The notes under the pieces are model-generated. The model saw nothing but the letters and a program-made list of their open reading frames with translations. It did not search any database and was not told where the DNA came from. Both the position numbers and the translations under genes were made by a program. DNA of 64,000 nucleotides from Pseudochelatococcus lubricantis (lineage in GTDB: Bacteria > Pseudomonadota > Alphaproteobacteria > Rhizobiales > Beijerinckiaceae), in assembly GCF_011762225.1 (NCBI RefSeq), contig NZ_JAASQI010000008.1, forward strand, positions 1 to 64,000. Reading direction: 5' to 3'. Below, piece after piece: positions 35,754 to 45,724 of this stretch (the first letter of the stretch is position 1; the number at the start of each line of letters is the position of its first letter).

Positions 35754-38576
35754 ATGGGAGGTGGCTTCGACATCGGCGACTGGTGCTGGCACACGCGGCA
35801 GGCTACGCCCTGCCGCGTGGTCGAGCGGCTGGCGCTGTGGGGGGAAGCGGCCTACCGCGTGTGGCTACCTGCGAAAGACGCCGTGCTACGCGCACGGGCG
35901 GCGGAACTGGCTGCGCTTTCCAGCGTGCGGCCTACGGTGGAGCAGATTCTGCACGCCACGGCGGCGGCAAAATTGCAGGATGCGCTCGAAGACAACCTCC
36001 TGCTGGCGCCCATCCAATCTAGCGTCATTCCGTTGCCTCACCAGCTCTACGCGCTGAATCGCGCCGTCGGGCAGGACCGCATCCGCTACCTGCTCGCCGA
36101 CGAAGTGGGTCTGGGCAAGACCATCGAGGCTGGCCTCGTGCTGCGCGAACTGAAACTGCGCGGCCGCGCCAAGCGCATTCTGGTGGTCGCGCCTAAAGGG
36201 CTGGTCCGGCAATGGCAGGCGGAAATGCGCCAGCATTTCGGCGAGCCGTTCCATTTCGTCGATCCCTCATCGTTGGCCGCCTTGCGGCAGTGGCGTGGGG
36301 ATAGCGAAGAAGACAATGCTTGGCGGATGCACGACCAGGTGATCTGCGCGCTGGATTCGGTGAAGCCGCTGGAATCGCGGCGCGGCTGGAGCCTGGAGCA
36401 AATCCAGACCTACAACCGCGAACGCTTCGAGGATCTGGTGTCGGCGGCCTGGGATCTGGTCATCATCGACGAGGCCCATCGCATGGGCGGCAGCACGGAA
36501 CAGGTGGCGCGCTACAAGCTAGGCGCAGCGCTGGCGGAAGCCTCGCCCTATTTGCTGCTGCTCTCGGCCACGCCACACCAAGGCAAGACTGACCAGTTCA
36601 TGCGCCTGATGCAGTTGCTGGACCGGGACGCCTTCCCCGACGAAGGCAGCGTCAGCCGCGAGCGCGTTCAGTCCTTCGTGATCCGTACCGAAAAGCGCGC
36701 GGCCATCAATGCCGAAGGGCAGCCCCTGTTCCGGCCCCGGCTCACACGCTTACACGCTGTCGCCTGGCAGGCTCGGCACGCGGCGCAGCAGCAGTTGTAC
36801 GAAGCGGTCACCGACTATGTCCGCCATGGCTACAACCAGGCTCTGGCGGCCAAGCAGCGCCATGTCGGCTTTCTGATGATCCTGATGCAGCGACTGGTGA
36901 CATCCAGCACCGCCGCGATCCGCGCCACACTGGAAAAGCGTCAGGCCGCGCTGCACACGCCGCAGACGCAACCGCGCCTTTTCGACACTCTCAGCGCCGA
37001 AGACTGGGCCGATCTGGATGGTGAAGCGCAGGTGGACCTGGCGCTGCAAGCTAACGGTCTGGAACTGGAGAAGTCGGAAGTCGAAACGCTGCTGGCGTTG
37101 GCGCGCTCCACCGAGGCCGCCGGCACCGACGCAAAGGCCGAAAGCCTGCTGGAACTGATTTACAAGCTGCAACAGGAGGAAGGCGACCCGGCGCTGAAAC
37201 TGCTAGTGTTCACCGAGTTCGTGCCCACGCAGGCGATGCTGGCGGACTATCTGGAAAGCCGGGGCTTCACGGTGGCCACGCTCAACGGCGGCATGGACAT
37301 GGAAGCCCGCACACGGACTTTGCAGACTTTCGCAGGGGACGCGCGCGTACTGATTTCCACCGACGCAGGCGGCGAAGGTCTGAACCTCCAATTCTGCCAC
37401 GTCATCGTCAATTTCGACATGCCGTGGAACCCGATGCGCATCGAGCAGCGCATCGGCCGCGTGGATCGCATCGGCCAGAAGCACGTCGTTCGCGCCCTGA
37501 ATTTTGTGCTGGAAGATACGGTGGAGCACCGCGTGCGGGAGGTTCTCGAGGAAAAACTCGCCGTCATCGCCGAGGAGTTCGGCGTGGACAAAGCGGCGGA
37601 CGTCATGGATTCGGCCGAAGTGGAGCCGGTGTTCGACGAGTTGTTCGTCCAAAGCCTCCAGCACCCGGAAGCCATCGAGCGCGAATGCGACAGCGTGGTC
37701 TCGCAGTTGCGCGCCACGCTGGAGGAATCCAACCGGAACAGCGATCTGCTGGTCGTGCCCCACGACCTGGACGCGGAGCAGGCGCGCAAGTGGCGCGACC
37801 ACCCGGCGCAATTCTGGCTGGAACGCGCCGTCGTTAACGGGCTGGCAGTACGCGGCGGATCGGCGACCCAAGATGGCGACCTCTGGCAGGTGCGCTGGGC
37901 TGATGGCGCCGAGACCCCACAGGCCTGCTTCGACGCACGCGCCGCAGGCGAAAATCCGGCGGCGGAATGGCTGACAATGGAAGACCCGCGAGCGCGGGCT
38001 ATCATCAGTGACATACCGCGGTTCGTCGCAGGCCAGCCCTTGCCGGTGATCTGCGTGACAGGACTGCCTGACTCGGTCAGCGGCATCTGGTCGCTGTGGG
38101 AGATCGGACTTGCCGCGCCTGGCGCGAACCGCAAGCGTTTCCTGCCGGTCTTCATCAATGACGAAGGCCGCCCGTTCGTGCCTACCGCCAAGCGTGTTTG
38201 GGACTTGTTGCTGACCGAAGCCGTGTCCGTATCGTCAGTGGCAGACCCGGAAGATTCGGCACGCTGGTTCGAGACGTCATTCGAGGTGGCAGGCACGCAA
38301 GGCGAAGCCTTGTTCGCGGCACTGGCGGAGGAGCATCGCTCCCGTATCAAGGAAGAGCGGGATCGCGCCACCTACGCCTTCGATGCCCGCAACCAGGCGA
38401 TCGGACGCATCGGCCTGCCGGCCGTGCGCCAGTTCCGTCGCCGCCGCCTGCAAACCGAGCACGAAGCACGCCTGGCCGCGCTCGACGAAATGAAGTCCAG
38501 CGTGCCGGAATTGAATGCCGTGGCCATGGTCCGGATTGACGCCAATGCCGGAAAGACTAGCGAGCGTGCCGCATGA
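35754..38576 (+). CDS. brxHII: BrxHII, SNF2/DEAH-type helicase of type 3 BREX
   Basis: A 940-residue superfamily 2 helicase. Motif I is LADEVGLGKTIEAGL, motif II IIDEAHRMGG, and the C-terminal helicase motifs are STDAGGEGLNLQFC and RIEQRIGRVDRIGQ. Its place between pglX and pglZ is diagnostic of type 3 BREX. A GTG one codon upstream (35751) lies at better distance from GGAG and could be the true start. It overlaps pglZ by 4 bp. Confidence 0.9.
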   Translation: MGGGFDIGDWCWHTRQATPCRVVERLALWGEAAYRVWLPAKDAVLRARAAELAALSSVRPTVEQILHATAAAKLQDALEDNLLLAPIQSSVIPLPHQLYALNRAVGQDRIRYLLADEVGLGKTIEAGLVLRELKLRGRAKRILVVAPKGLVRQWQAEMRQHFGEPFHFVDPSSLAALRQWRGDSEEDNAWRMHDQVICALDSVKPLESRRGWSLEQIQTYNRERFEDLVSAAWDLVIIDEAHRMGGSTEQVARYKLGAALAEASPYLLLLSATPHQGKTDQFMRLMQLLDRDAFPDEGSVSRERVQSFVIRTEKRAAINAEGQPLFRPRLTRLHAVAWQARHAAQQQLYEAVTDYVRHGYNQALAAKQRHVGFLMILMQRLVTSSTAAIRATLEKRQAALHTPQTQPRLFDTLSAEDWADLDGEAQVDLALQANGLELEKSEVETLLALARSTEAAGTDAKAESLLELIYKLQQEEGDPALKLLVFTEFVPTQAMLADYLESRGFTVATLNGGMDMEARTRTLQTFAGDARVLISTDAGGEGLNLQFCHVIVNFDMPWNPMRIEQRIGRVDRIGQKHVVRALNFVLEDTVEHRVREVLEEKLAVIAEEFGVDKAADVMDSAEVEPVFDELFVQSLQHPEAIERECDSVVSQLRATLEESNRNSDLLVVPHDLDAEQARKWRDHPAQFWLERAVVNGLAVRGGSATQDGDLWQVRWADGAETPQACFDARAAGENPAAEWLTMEDPRARAIISDIPRFVAGQPLPVICVTGLPDSVSGIWSLWEIGLAAPGANRKRFLPVFINDEGRPFVPTAKRVWDLLLTEAVSVSSVADPEDSARWFETSFEVAGTQGEALFAALAEEHRSRIKEERDRATYAFDARNQAIGRIGLPAVRQFRRRRLQTEHEARLAALDEMKSSVPELNAVAMVRIDANAGKTSERAA

Positions 38577-40609
38577 ACCAATGGCATCAGCGCATTCTTG
38601 GCTCTTTCACGGCCGATCTCTCCCGGCTGTGGGTGGCCTGCGATCCAGACGGCGTGCTGCTGGATGAAAAGCTGCTGTCTGAATTGCGCGCTCGCGGCTT
38701 CGAGGTGATGGGATACGACGACCCGTTCAGGTTCCGCGCGGAGTATGAGGAGCGGTATCGCACAGCGTGGGATGCCAACGAGCAGGCTCCATCACCGGCA
38801 CTGATCGTGCATCTGCGCCACGACAACGCGAACGATTTGCCGTGGGACATCGTGCATAACGCTCGCCCGGCGGTGCGGCTGAATCTCGCCGAACTGTTCC
38901 CCAGGCTGGCCTATGGCGCCGTGCGGCAAGTGGAGCCGGAACGGCTGGGCTCACTGTTCGATGCCCACCAGACCGAGTTGCAATCGGCGCGCGGTGAAAG
39001 CGAATCGAAGGACTTCATCCTCGAACACGTCTATCAGTTGACGCCGCGATCCATCCGCACACCCGTAGACTTCTGGCGCGAAACGCTGCGCCTGCACTTC
39101 GCCGGGCGAGCCTTGCCGGAACCGTTCGCCGAGCATGTGGCGACCATCCTCCACGGCAGAGGCTTGCTTGTCGGCCATCCGGTTTCAGAGTGGCTGTCAT
39201 CCAGGAACGCGTTGCTGCGCGTGGTGCAGGATGCGTGGTATCGCAATCTCGAAAAGCTGAAGCTGGATGGCAGGCATGTGCCCGAGCTTAATGCGCCGGC
39301 TGATGGCGCAGGCGAAACCGGTACGGAAATCGAGATCCCCTTCGATCACACCGACGTACACGCAATCATCGATTCGATGTTCCTTGACGGCAGCTTGCAT
39401 CCGCTGACGGTATCCACCGTACCAACCACCATGCCGGGCTGGATCAAGGCCGGTGTCGTTGCCGATAAATCGTCACAATTCGCGCTGGCTGCAAAGAGCA
39501 TTGAGGCGCTTGCCGCTGCGGTGCCGGAGGCGGATTCCTCCCACAAGCAGTGGAGCGACTTTGCCAAACGCTTTGGCGAGATGCTGAGCCGAGTTCACGA
39601 TTTGCCAGGCAAGGATGCCGGTGAACGGATGACTGCCGTCAGTGCGCGCATCAAAGAGATCCAAGCACTGGCAGACGAACGATTGCAGGCATGGGTCATC
39701 GCAGGCCACTACGCCGACCTGATCCTGCAACCGTCGATCAAAGGCCCGGTGATGGTGCATCACGTTCCGCGCTTCCTGCGGCAGCGCCGCAGCGCGGGTG
39801 AAGCCAGGGTGGCGCTACTGGTGTTCGACGGATTGGCCTTCGATCAATGGGTGCGGATCAGGGAGCATCTGATCGCCGCCCAGCAGCCTTTCGCGTTCGA
39901 CGAGAACACCGCCTTTGCGTGGCTGCCCACGGTAACATCGGTGTCCCGCCAGGCGCTGTTCTCCGGTTTGAGACCGCGTGAGTTCGACGATTCGATAGAC
40001 CACACCAACAAGGAAGAAACCTTGTGGAAGGCGTTCTGGCAAAACGAAGGCGGTATCGCGTCCGGCGAGGTGATGTACCGGCGCGCGCTGCATCAGGTCG
40101 AGCAACTGGATGCCCTGGAAGCCGATATTGCGAGTCGCAAGCACACAGTGCTGGGGCTTGTGATCGATGAGGTGGATGAACGGCTACACAAAGAGCGGTC
40201 CAAGGAAGATGTAGCACTGTGGATCGGGCGCTGGCTAGGCTCCGGCTTTGTTGAGCGCCTGTTTGCCTTCCTGCTAAGCGAAGGTTTCAGCATCTACGTC
40301 ACCGCGGATCACGGCAATGTCGATGCTGTCGGCATAGGCCGGCCCAATCAGGGAGTGATCGCGGAAACACGTGGCGAGCGCGTGCGGGTTTATCGTAGCG
40401 ACCCGTTGCGCGCCGAGTCCGCGGTCGCCTATCCGGGCACGGCGGCCCTGGACATCGCAGGGTTGCCAGCGAACTTCAAACCTCTCTTCGCTGGCGGGCG
40501 CACTGCCTTCGTTCCGAACGGTGATCAGGTGGTCGTCCACGGCGGCGTGTCGGTCGAGGAACTCGTCGTCCCCTTCGTGAGGGTCTCAGATGTGAATGGA
40601 GCTGGGTGA
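38573..40609 (+). CDS. pglZ: PglZ, alkaline-phosphatase-superfamily protein of BREX
   Basis: A 678-residue protein, one of the two signature BREX genes. The alkaline-phosphatase-like metal residues are in ALLVFDGLAFDQW, LPTVTSVSRQALFSGL and IYVTADHGNVDA. The N-terminal 250 residues are helical, with no clear motif. It overlaps brxHII by 4 bp and ends 7 bp before the last gene. Phosphatase activity is expected by family. Confidence 0.9.
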   Translation: MNQWHQRILGSFTADLSRLWVACDPDGVLLDEKLLSELRARGFEVMGYDDPFRFRAEYEERYRTAWDANEQAPSPALIVHLRHDNANDLPWDIVHNARPAVRLNLAELFPRLAYGAVRQVEPERLGSLFDAHQTELQSARGESESKDFILEHVYQLTPRSIRTPVDFWRETLRLHFAGRALPEPFAEHVATILHGRGLLVGHPVSEWLSSRNALLRVVQDAWYRNLEKLKLDGRHVPELNAPADGAGETGTEIEIPFDHTDVHAIIDSMFLDGSLHPLTVSTVPTTMPGWIKAGVVADKSSQFALAAKSIEALAAAVPEADSSHKQWSDFAKRFGEMLSRVHDLPGKDAGERMTAVSARIKEIQALADERLQAWVIAGHYADLILQPSIKGPVMVHHVPRFLRQRRSAGEARVALLVFDGLAFDQWVRIREHLIAAQQPFAFDENTAFAWLPTVTSVSRQALFSGLRPREFDDSIDHTNKEETLWKAFWQNEGGIASGEVMYRRALHQVEQLDALEADIASRKHTVLGLVIDEVDERLHKERSKEDVALWIGRWLGSGFVERLFAFLLSEGFSIYVTADHGNVDAVGIGRPNQGVIAETRGERVRVYRSDPLRAESAVAYPGTAALDIAGLPANFKPLFAGGRTAFVPNGDQVVVHGGVSVEELVVPFVRVSDVNGAG

Positions 40610-40616
40610 GTTTTGA

Positions 40617-41339
40617 ATGATGACGTTGGCTCCACGAATAGGCTTTGATCGGTTCATCGCTCTCGAATGGGCAACGACCGCGCTGAAAGTTCGCGCTGGT
40701 ATAGCGAAGCTCGAAGATTTGGAGTCATTGCTGGATGCCGCCGGTTTGGGGGCCGCCGCGCAAACGAAGACACGCACGGTGTTGAAACGCCTGTGGCTGG
40801 ACCCGCGCGTTGAGTTGGTGGACTTTGCAGATCGTGGTGCGGCGATCTTCAAGGCGCACCCAGGTGTTCCCGTCACAGCAATGCATTGGGGCATGGCCGT
40901 TGCCGCCTATCCCTTCTTCGGCAAGGTTGCCGAATTGATCGGGCGCTTGTCCGCCCTTCAAGGCGATTGCGCGTCAGCCGAAATCCATCGGCGCATGAGC
41001 GAGACCTACGGCGAGCGCGAAGGCACCTACCGAATGACCAATATGGTCATCCAGAGTCAGGCCGGCTGGGGTGCCGTGGAGCGGGTTGAGAAGGGCAAAC
41101 GTGTCCTCCGTCTGTCCCCAGCCGTTGTGGAGAACGACGAACTTACGGTGTGGTTGATCGAGGCGGCCGTGCGGAACGCGGGCAGGCCGTTGGCAATTCC
41201 AAGTTTGCAATCGCTTCCCGTGCTTTTCCCATTCAACCTGACACGCCCGTTGGCCTACCTTGTGTCGAACAACGACTATTTGGCCGTGAGAAGCGAGGGA
41301 CCGAACAACCAGTTCGTGGCCCTGCGTAAAGGGATTTGA
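40617..41339 (+). CDS. brxA: BrxA-like protein (last gene of type 3 BREX)
   Basis: A 240-residue all-helical protein. MHWGMAVAAYPFFGKVAELI followed by AEIHRRMSETYGEREGTYR looks like the DUF1819 winged-helix core of BrxA, a small DNA-binding protein, and the gene stands where brxA stands in type 3 loci. The match by eye is moderate. An ATG one codon later is also possible. The 150 bp after it holds no gene. Confidence 0.65.
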   Translation: MMTLAPRIGFDRFIALEWATTALKVRAGIAKLEDLESLLDAAGLGAAAQTKTRTVLKRLWLDPRVELVDFADRGAAIFKAHPGVPVTAMHWGMAVAAYPFFGKVAELIGRLSALQGDCASAEIHRRMSETYGEREGTYRMTNMVIQSQAGWGAVERVEKGKRVLRLSPAVVENDELTVWLIEAAVRNAGRPLAIPSLQSLPVLFPFNLTRPLAYLVSNNDYLAVRSEGPNNQFVALRKGI

Positions 41340-41488
41340 AGGCAGGCAGACGGGAAGCCACGTCTTCCGCGCATTGTCCTATATGCACGCCAGAGTGCGC
41401 CACGCTTCTACGCCCGGCAATTCGAGCTTCCATTCGGCGGTGTCTATCGCCTTCTATCCGTCCAAACAGATGGAAGAAGGATCTTCAG

Positions 41489-41773
41489 ATGAAGTCACAA
41501 ACACATACCGCCGTGTCGCGGACCATCCGGCGGCACGAACTCCGGGAAATCGTGCCTCTCGCCGATACTACCATCTACGACATGGAGCAGCGCGGTGAAT
41601 TTCCCCAGCGCTTTTATCTCACGTCCCGCTGCGTGGTCTGGGATCTGTCCGAGGTCGAAGCCTGGTTGGAAGAACGGCGCCGAGCTTCACGCGCCAAGGC
41701 GGTGAAGCGCGCGCCCATTCCGGACGTCCAGCTCCGCAAGACCCGCCCCATCAAACATCCGGCTCGGGCGTAA
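41489..41773 (+). CDS. AlpA-family regulator / excisionase-like protein
   Basis: A 94-residue protein with an AlpA-type helix-turn-helix (RTIRRHELREIVPLADTTIY and FPQRFYLTSRCVVWDLSEVE, then WLEERR). Such proteins often control integrase genes or act as directionality factors. AAGG 9 bases upstream supports the ATG at 41489 rather than the longer frame from 41336. It is convergent with the integrase gene and overlaps its end by 23 bp. Confidence 0.8.
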   Translation: MKSQTHTAVSRTIRRHELREIVPLADTTIYDMEQRGEFPQRFYLTSRCVVWDLSEVEAWLEERRRASRAKAVKRAPIPDVQLRKTRPIKHPARA

Positions 41774-43007
41774 GCAGGTCCATCGTCGGCGGATAGAGGG
41801 TCGGCGTGTATTTCTGGCCGGCGACCCAGGCGTCCACCAGGTTGGACCATTCCTGCATCATATGCCGGCGCTGATGCTCGTATTCCGCCTTGTTGTAGAT
41901 GCCCCGTGAGGACCGCCCGTCCTCATGCGCCAGACACTTCTCGATCCAGTCGCTGTTGAAGCCCAACTCGTTCAGAAGGGTCGAGCCGGTGCGCCGGAGA
42001 TCGTGAACCGTAAAGGACTCCAGCGGCAGCCCTTCCTTCTTGGCCCGCTCCACCACCGCCGTCGTGATCCGATTGAATGTCGCTCGCGACATCGGAGCGT
42101 CAGCGTCGTAGCGCGACGGCAGGACGTATTTCGAGTTACCCGCGCAGGTCTTGAGGGCGATGAAAATATCGAGCATCTGCTGGGACAGATAGACGTTATG
42201 CGCCTTCGAGCGCTTCATCCGCTCCTTCGGGATCGACCAGACGGCGTTCTCGAAATCAACCTCATCCCAAACCGCGTCCTGCAATTCGCTCTTTCGTACC
42301 ATCGACAGCAGGATCAGCTTTATCCCGAGCCGAATCGTCGGCAGCGTCGCCACATGCTCAATCTGGCCGAGCATGATGCGGATCTCCGCCGGAGACAGGG
42401 ATCGGTCCTTCGGCACGAAGGTCGCGATCGACGCCGGGCCAACTTCGTCAGCCGGATTGGCGACCTTCTCGCCGTGCAGGATGGCGAAGGCGAACACGAG
42501 CTTCACGATGTCCCTGACGTGGACCGCCGTTGCCGGAGCTCCACGCTCCTTCACCTTCGCGCACAGCCCGCGCAAATCCTCCGGCAGGATCTCCGGCAGC
42601 AGCCGGTTGCGAAACGCTGGAAGAATGTCGCGCTCGAAGATTGATCGACGCATGGCGCGCGTGCTGTCCGCCATTCGCGCTTCCTGAAGCCAGCGCTCAC
42701 CGAACTGGCCGAAGCTCTTGGCCTCCTGGAGGCGGCGCTTCTCGCGCTGCTTCTCCTGCGCCGGCGAGCGGCCTTCCGAAATGGCCCGGCGGGCATCGAC
42801 CACCTTCTCACGCGCCCGAGCCAGGGAAAGCCCAGCGGGACCGTAGCGCCCCAGCGTCAACGTCTCCCGGCGGCCGTTCAGCCGGTAGTCCAAGCGGAAC
42901 ACGATCGCGCCCGAGGGTTGGACCACGACGTACATACCGTCACGGTCCACGATCTTGTATAATTTCTCTTTCGGTTTCAGAGCCTTAATTGCGGCGTCGG
43001 TCAACAT
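41751..43007 (-). CDS. int: P4-type tyrosine integrase of the ICE
   Basis: A 418-residue recombinase. The N-terminal DUF4102-like domain (LTDAAIKALKPKEKLYKIVD) precedes the core-binding and catalytic domains: the first Arg in SMVRKSELQDAVWDE, HDLRRTGSTLL (HxxR) and the likely nucleophile tyrosine in SRGIYNKAEY. GGAGG 6 bases before the ATG at 43007 decides the start over a GTG two codons earlier. It lies next to guaA, as guaA-targeting integrases do, with repeated sites in front of it. Confidence 0.92.
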   Translation of the reverse strand: MLTDAAIKALKPKEKLYKIVDRDGMYVVVQPSGAIVFRLDYRLNGRRETLTLGRYGPAGLSLARAREKVVDARRAISEGRSPAQEKQREKRRLQEAKSFGQFGERWLQEARMADSTRAMRRSIFERDILPAFRNRLLPEILPEDLRGLCAKVKERGAPATAVHVRDIVKLVFAFAILHGEKVANPADEVGPASIATFVPKDRSLSPAEIRIMLGQIEHVATLPTIRLGIKLILLSMVRKSELQDAVWDEVDFENAVWSIPKERMKRSKAHNVYLSQQMLDIFIALKTCAGNSKYVLPSRYDADAPMSRATFNRITTAVVERAKKEGLPLESFTVHDLRRTGSTLLNELGFNSDWIEKCLAHEDGRSSRGIYNKAEYEHQRRHMMQEWSNLVDAWVAGQKYTPTLYPPTMDLLTPEPDV

Positions 43008-43052
43008 CCACACCCTCCAGATTGGTCAAAACATGCCGGAGAGCGCCCAATT

Positions 43053-43210
43053 ATACCGTCAGGCCATAAGTGGCCCTTCTGATCGGATATTTTTCCTGTT
43101 TTTACAGCGCGTTACGCCAAAAAATATACCGTCAGAAGCTCTCTTGGCCCTGACGGTATATGCGATTTTGGACTGAGACAAGATGCACCATACCGTCAGC
43201 CATACCGTCA
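43053..43210. repeat. five ATACCGTCA repeats in front of int (probable arm-type sites)
   Basis: Copies lie at 43053-43062, 43126-43135, 43190-43199 and 43202-43210 on this strand and inverted at 43150-43159. Four share ATACCGTCAG; the last ends in CAT. They lie between the integrase start and guaA, the position of arm-binding sites for tyrosine integrases or sites for their directionality factor. The 43008-43325 gap holds nothing else recognisable. Confidence 0.65.
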
Positions 43211-43325
43211 TTCCGGAGGCTAACCCAGCGATAGACGCCGAAAGATTCTGAGATATTTATTTATATATTTCAGTCACTTATGTCGCATCATAGCGTATTT
43301 TCGGATACGCCCGGATGGGCAAAAA

Positions 43326-43337
43326 TCATTCCCACTC
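43326..43337 (-). other. att core at the 3' end of guaA
   Basis: On the guaA strand the last 12 bases read GAGTGGGAATGA, the core reported for islands that integrate in guaA. Integration leaves the gene intact and puts a second copy of this tail at the far end of the element, outside this window. No second exact copy was seen inside the window. Confidence 0.65.
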
Positions 43338-44900
43338 GATCGTGCCCGGCGGCTTCGAGGTGACGTCGTAGGTGACGCGGTTGATGCCCTTCACCTCGTT
43401 GATGATGCGCGTCGCCACCCGTCCGAGGAAGCCCATGTCGAAGGGATAGAAATCCGCCGTCATGCCGTCCACCGACGTGACGGCGCGCAGCGCCAGCACG
43501 TAGTCGTAGGTGCGGCCGTCGCCCATCACGCCCACCGTGCGCACCGGCAGCAGCACCGCGAAGGCTTGCCAGATGTCGTCGTAGAGGCCGGCGCGGCGGA
43601 TTTCCTCCAGATAGACGGCATCGGCGTGGCGCAGAATGTCGAGCTTTTCGGCCGTGATCTCGCCGGGGCAGCGGATCGCGAGTCCCGGGCCGGGGAAGGG
43701 GTGGCGGCCGACGAAAATCTCCGGCATGCCAAGTTCGCGCCCAAGCTTGCGCACCTCATCCTTGAACAGGTCGCGCAGCGGCTCCACGAGCTTCATGTTC
43801 ATCCGCTCAGGCAGTCCGCCCACGTTGTGGTGGCTCTTGATGGTGACGGACGGGCCACCGGTGAGGCTTACGCTTTCGATTACGTCGGGGTAAAGCGTGC
43901 CCTGCGCCAGGAATTCGACCGGCTTGCCGTCCTGCGCGGCGAGCTTCCGCGCCTCGGCCTCGAAGACGTCGATGAACAGCCGGCCGATCGTCTTGCGCTT
44001 CGCTTCCGGATCGGTGACGCCTGACAGCTCCTTGAGGAACAGGTCCTGCGCCTCAACGTGAACGAGCGGGATATTGTAGGCATCGCGGAACAGCTGCACG
44101 ACGCGCTCCGCCTCGCCGAGCCGCAGCAGGCCGTGGTCGACGAACACGCAGGTGAGCTGGTCGCCGATCGCCTCGTGGATCAGCACCGCCGCCACCGCCG
44201 AGTCGACACCGCCGGAAAGCCCGCAGAGCACCTTGCCCGTGCCCACCTGCTCCCGGATGCGGGCGATCGCCTCCTGGCGGAAGGTCGCCATCGTCCAGTC
44301 GCCCGCACAGCCGGCGATGCGGCGCACGAAATTGCGCAGCAGTCCGGCGCCGTGGGGCGTGTGCACCACTTCGGGATGGAACTGTACGCCGTAAAAACGC
44401 CGTGCCTCGTCGGCAATTGCGGCGAACGGCGCGTTCTCGGACGTCGCCACCACCTTGAACCCGTCGGGCAGGCGGGTCACCCGGTCGCCGTGACTCATCC
44501 ACACCGGGTAGGATTCGTCGACGCGCCACACCTCCTCGAACAACGGGCTTTCCGCCTTGACGTCGACCTCCGCACGGCCGAACTCGCGATGGTGGCCGCT
44601 CTCGACCTCGCCACCGAGCTGCGCGACCATCGTCTGCTCGCCGTAGCAGATGCCGAGCACGGGCACCTCGGCCTCGAAAATCTCCTCCGGCGCGCGCGGA
44701 CTGAAATCCTCCGTCACGGAAGCCGGGCCGCCGGACAGGATCACGCCCTTCGGCTTCAGCGTGCGGAAGGCCTCCGCCGCGCGGGTGTAGGGCACCACTT
44801 CCGAATACACCCGCTCCTCACGCACGCGCCGGGCGATCAACTGGGTGACCTGGCTGCCGAAATCGACGATGAGGATCTTGTCGTGCGTTGCGTCGGTCAT
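43326..44900 (-). CDS. guaA: GMP synthase (glutamine-hydrolysing)
   Basis: A 524-residue enzyme that aminates XMP to GMP. The N-terminal amidotransferase holds GICYGEQTM with the nucleophile Cys and FHPEV with the catalytic His. The ATP-pyrophosphatase P-loop is [11 protein letters not shown], and the C-terminal dimer domain ends in [15 protein letters not shown]. It is complete despite ICE insertion at its 3' end. It lies 24 bp after the SDR gene, which itself follows purF, so the purine genes may be co-transcribed. Confidence 0.97.
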   Translation of the reverse strand: MTDATHDKILIVDFGSQVTQLIARRVREERVYSEVVPYTRAAEAFRTLKPKGVILSGGPASVTEDFSPRAPEEIFEAEVPVLGICYGEQTMVAQLGGEVESGHHREFGRAEVDVKAESPLFEEVWRVDESYPVWMSHGDRVTRLPDGFKVVATSENAPFAAIADEARRFYGVQFHPEVVHTPHGAGLLRNFVRRIAGCAGDWTMATFRQEAIARIREQVGTGKVLCGLSGGVDSAVAAVLIHEAIGDQLTCVFVDHGLLRLGEAERVVQLFRDAYNIPLVHVEAQDLFLKELSGVTDPEAKRKTIGRLFIDVFEAEARKLAAQDGKPVEFLAQGTLYPDVIESVSLTGGPSVTIKSHHNVGGLPERMNMKLVEPLRDLFKDEVRKLGRELGMPEIFVGRHPFPGPGLAIRCPGEITAEKLDILRHADAVYLEEIRRAGLYDDIWQAFAVLLPVRTVGVMGDGRTYDYVLALRAVTSVDGMTADFYPFDMGFLGRVATRIINEVKGINRVTYDVTSKPPGTIEWE

Positions 44901-44924
44901 GGTCTCAATCTTGTCGGTCAGGGA

Positions 44925-45719
44925 TCAGGAAGCGCTTGCGGCCGGACGGGGCGCTGGCGGCTGTGGCCACAATACCTTGTCCTGCGGAAAATCATAGATG
45001 ATGCCGGTCTGCGTCCACGCTGGCGACAGCAGGCGCACGAGGTGGGGCGCGAGTTCCTCCGGCGTGCGCAATGTCTGCGGATCCTCCCCCGGCATGGCGG
45101 TGGCGCGCATGCGCGTGCGCAGCGGGCCGGGGTTGACGAGCGACACACGCACCGGCGTCGTCTGCGTTTCCGAGGCGTAGGTCAGTGCCAGCGCCTCAAG
45201 CGCCGCCTTCGAGATCGCGTAGGCACCCCAGAAGGCGCGGAACCGGTGTGCGGCGCCCGACGTCACGAACACCGCCCGGCCTGCGTCGGAAGCCCGCAGC
45301 AGCGGATCGAGGGAGCGGACCAGCCGCCAGTTGGCGGTGACGTTGACGGCGATCACGTCGTCCCAGCGCTTCTGATCAAGATGGGCGAGCGGCGTCATGG
45401 TGCCGAGCACGCCCGCGTTCGCCAGCAGCGCATCGAGCCTGCCCCAGCGCTGGAAGATGCTGAGGCCGAGCCTGTCGAGCGCGTCGAAATCCTTCACATC
45501 GACCGGCACGAGCGTCGCGGTGCCACCCAGAGACTGGATGCTGTCGTCGAGTTCCTCCAGTGCGCCGACGGTGCGCGCCAGCGCGATGATATGGGCCCCC
45601 GCCCGTGCCAGCTCCAGCGCCGCCGCGCGCCCTATGCCGCGCGAAGCGCCCGTGACGAGAGCCACGCGGCCGGCGAGGGGTTTTTCCGCGGCAGAGCTGC
45701 CGGATGTCGCTGCCGTCAT
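44925..45719 (-). CDS. short-chain dehydrogenase/reductase (SDR)
   Basis: A 264-residue classical SDR: cofactor motif TGASRGIGRA near residues 23-32, NAG motif LLANAGVLG, and catalytic YAISKAAL (YxxxK). It starts 5 bp after purF; this purF-SDR pair is widespread in Hyphomicrobiales. The substrate cannot be told from sequence. Confidence 0.9.
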   Translation of the reverse strand: MTAATSGSSAAEKPLAGRVALVTGASRGIGRAAALELARAGAHIIALARTVGALEELDDSIQSLGGTATLVPVDVKDFDALDRLGLSIFQRWGRLDALLANAGVLGTMTPLAHLDQKRWDDVIAVNVTANWRLVRSLDPLLRASDAGRAVFVTSGAAHRFRAFWGAYAISKAALEALALTYASETQTTPVRVSLVNPGPLRTRMRATAMPGEDPQTLRTPEELAPHLVRLLSPAWTQTGIIYDFPQDKVLWPQPPAPRPAASAS

Positions 45720-45724
45720 GACAC

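Larger units (their letters stand above)
22935..41339 (+). other. type 3 BREX defence island with four embedded extra genes
   Basis: One rightward run of eleven genes, mostly joined by 1-8 bp overlaps: HTH, brxF, brxC, AAA ATPase, DUF4276, AlbA_2 ATPase, GHKL ATPase-nuclease, pglX, brxHII, pglZ, brxA-like. The order brxF-brxC-pglX-brxHII-pglZ-brxA is the published gene order of type 3 BREX, which blocks phage replication and methylates host DNA. The four genes between brxC and pglX are not BREX core genes. Confidence 0.85.
1..43337. mobile_element. ICE (right part), integrated at the 3' end of guaA
   Basis: This stretch holds every conjugation function expected of a self-transmissible element: partition genes, relaxase, TraG coupling protein, a full trb mating-pair operon, an AlpA-like regulator and a tyrosine integrase. 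The integrase starts about 320 bp from the stop codon of guaA. The last 12 bases of guaA match the core used by known guaA-targeting islands. The left end and its repeated guaA tail lie outside the window, so the full length is unknown. The cargo is a type 3 BREX operon. Confidence 0.88.
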
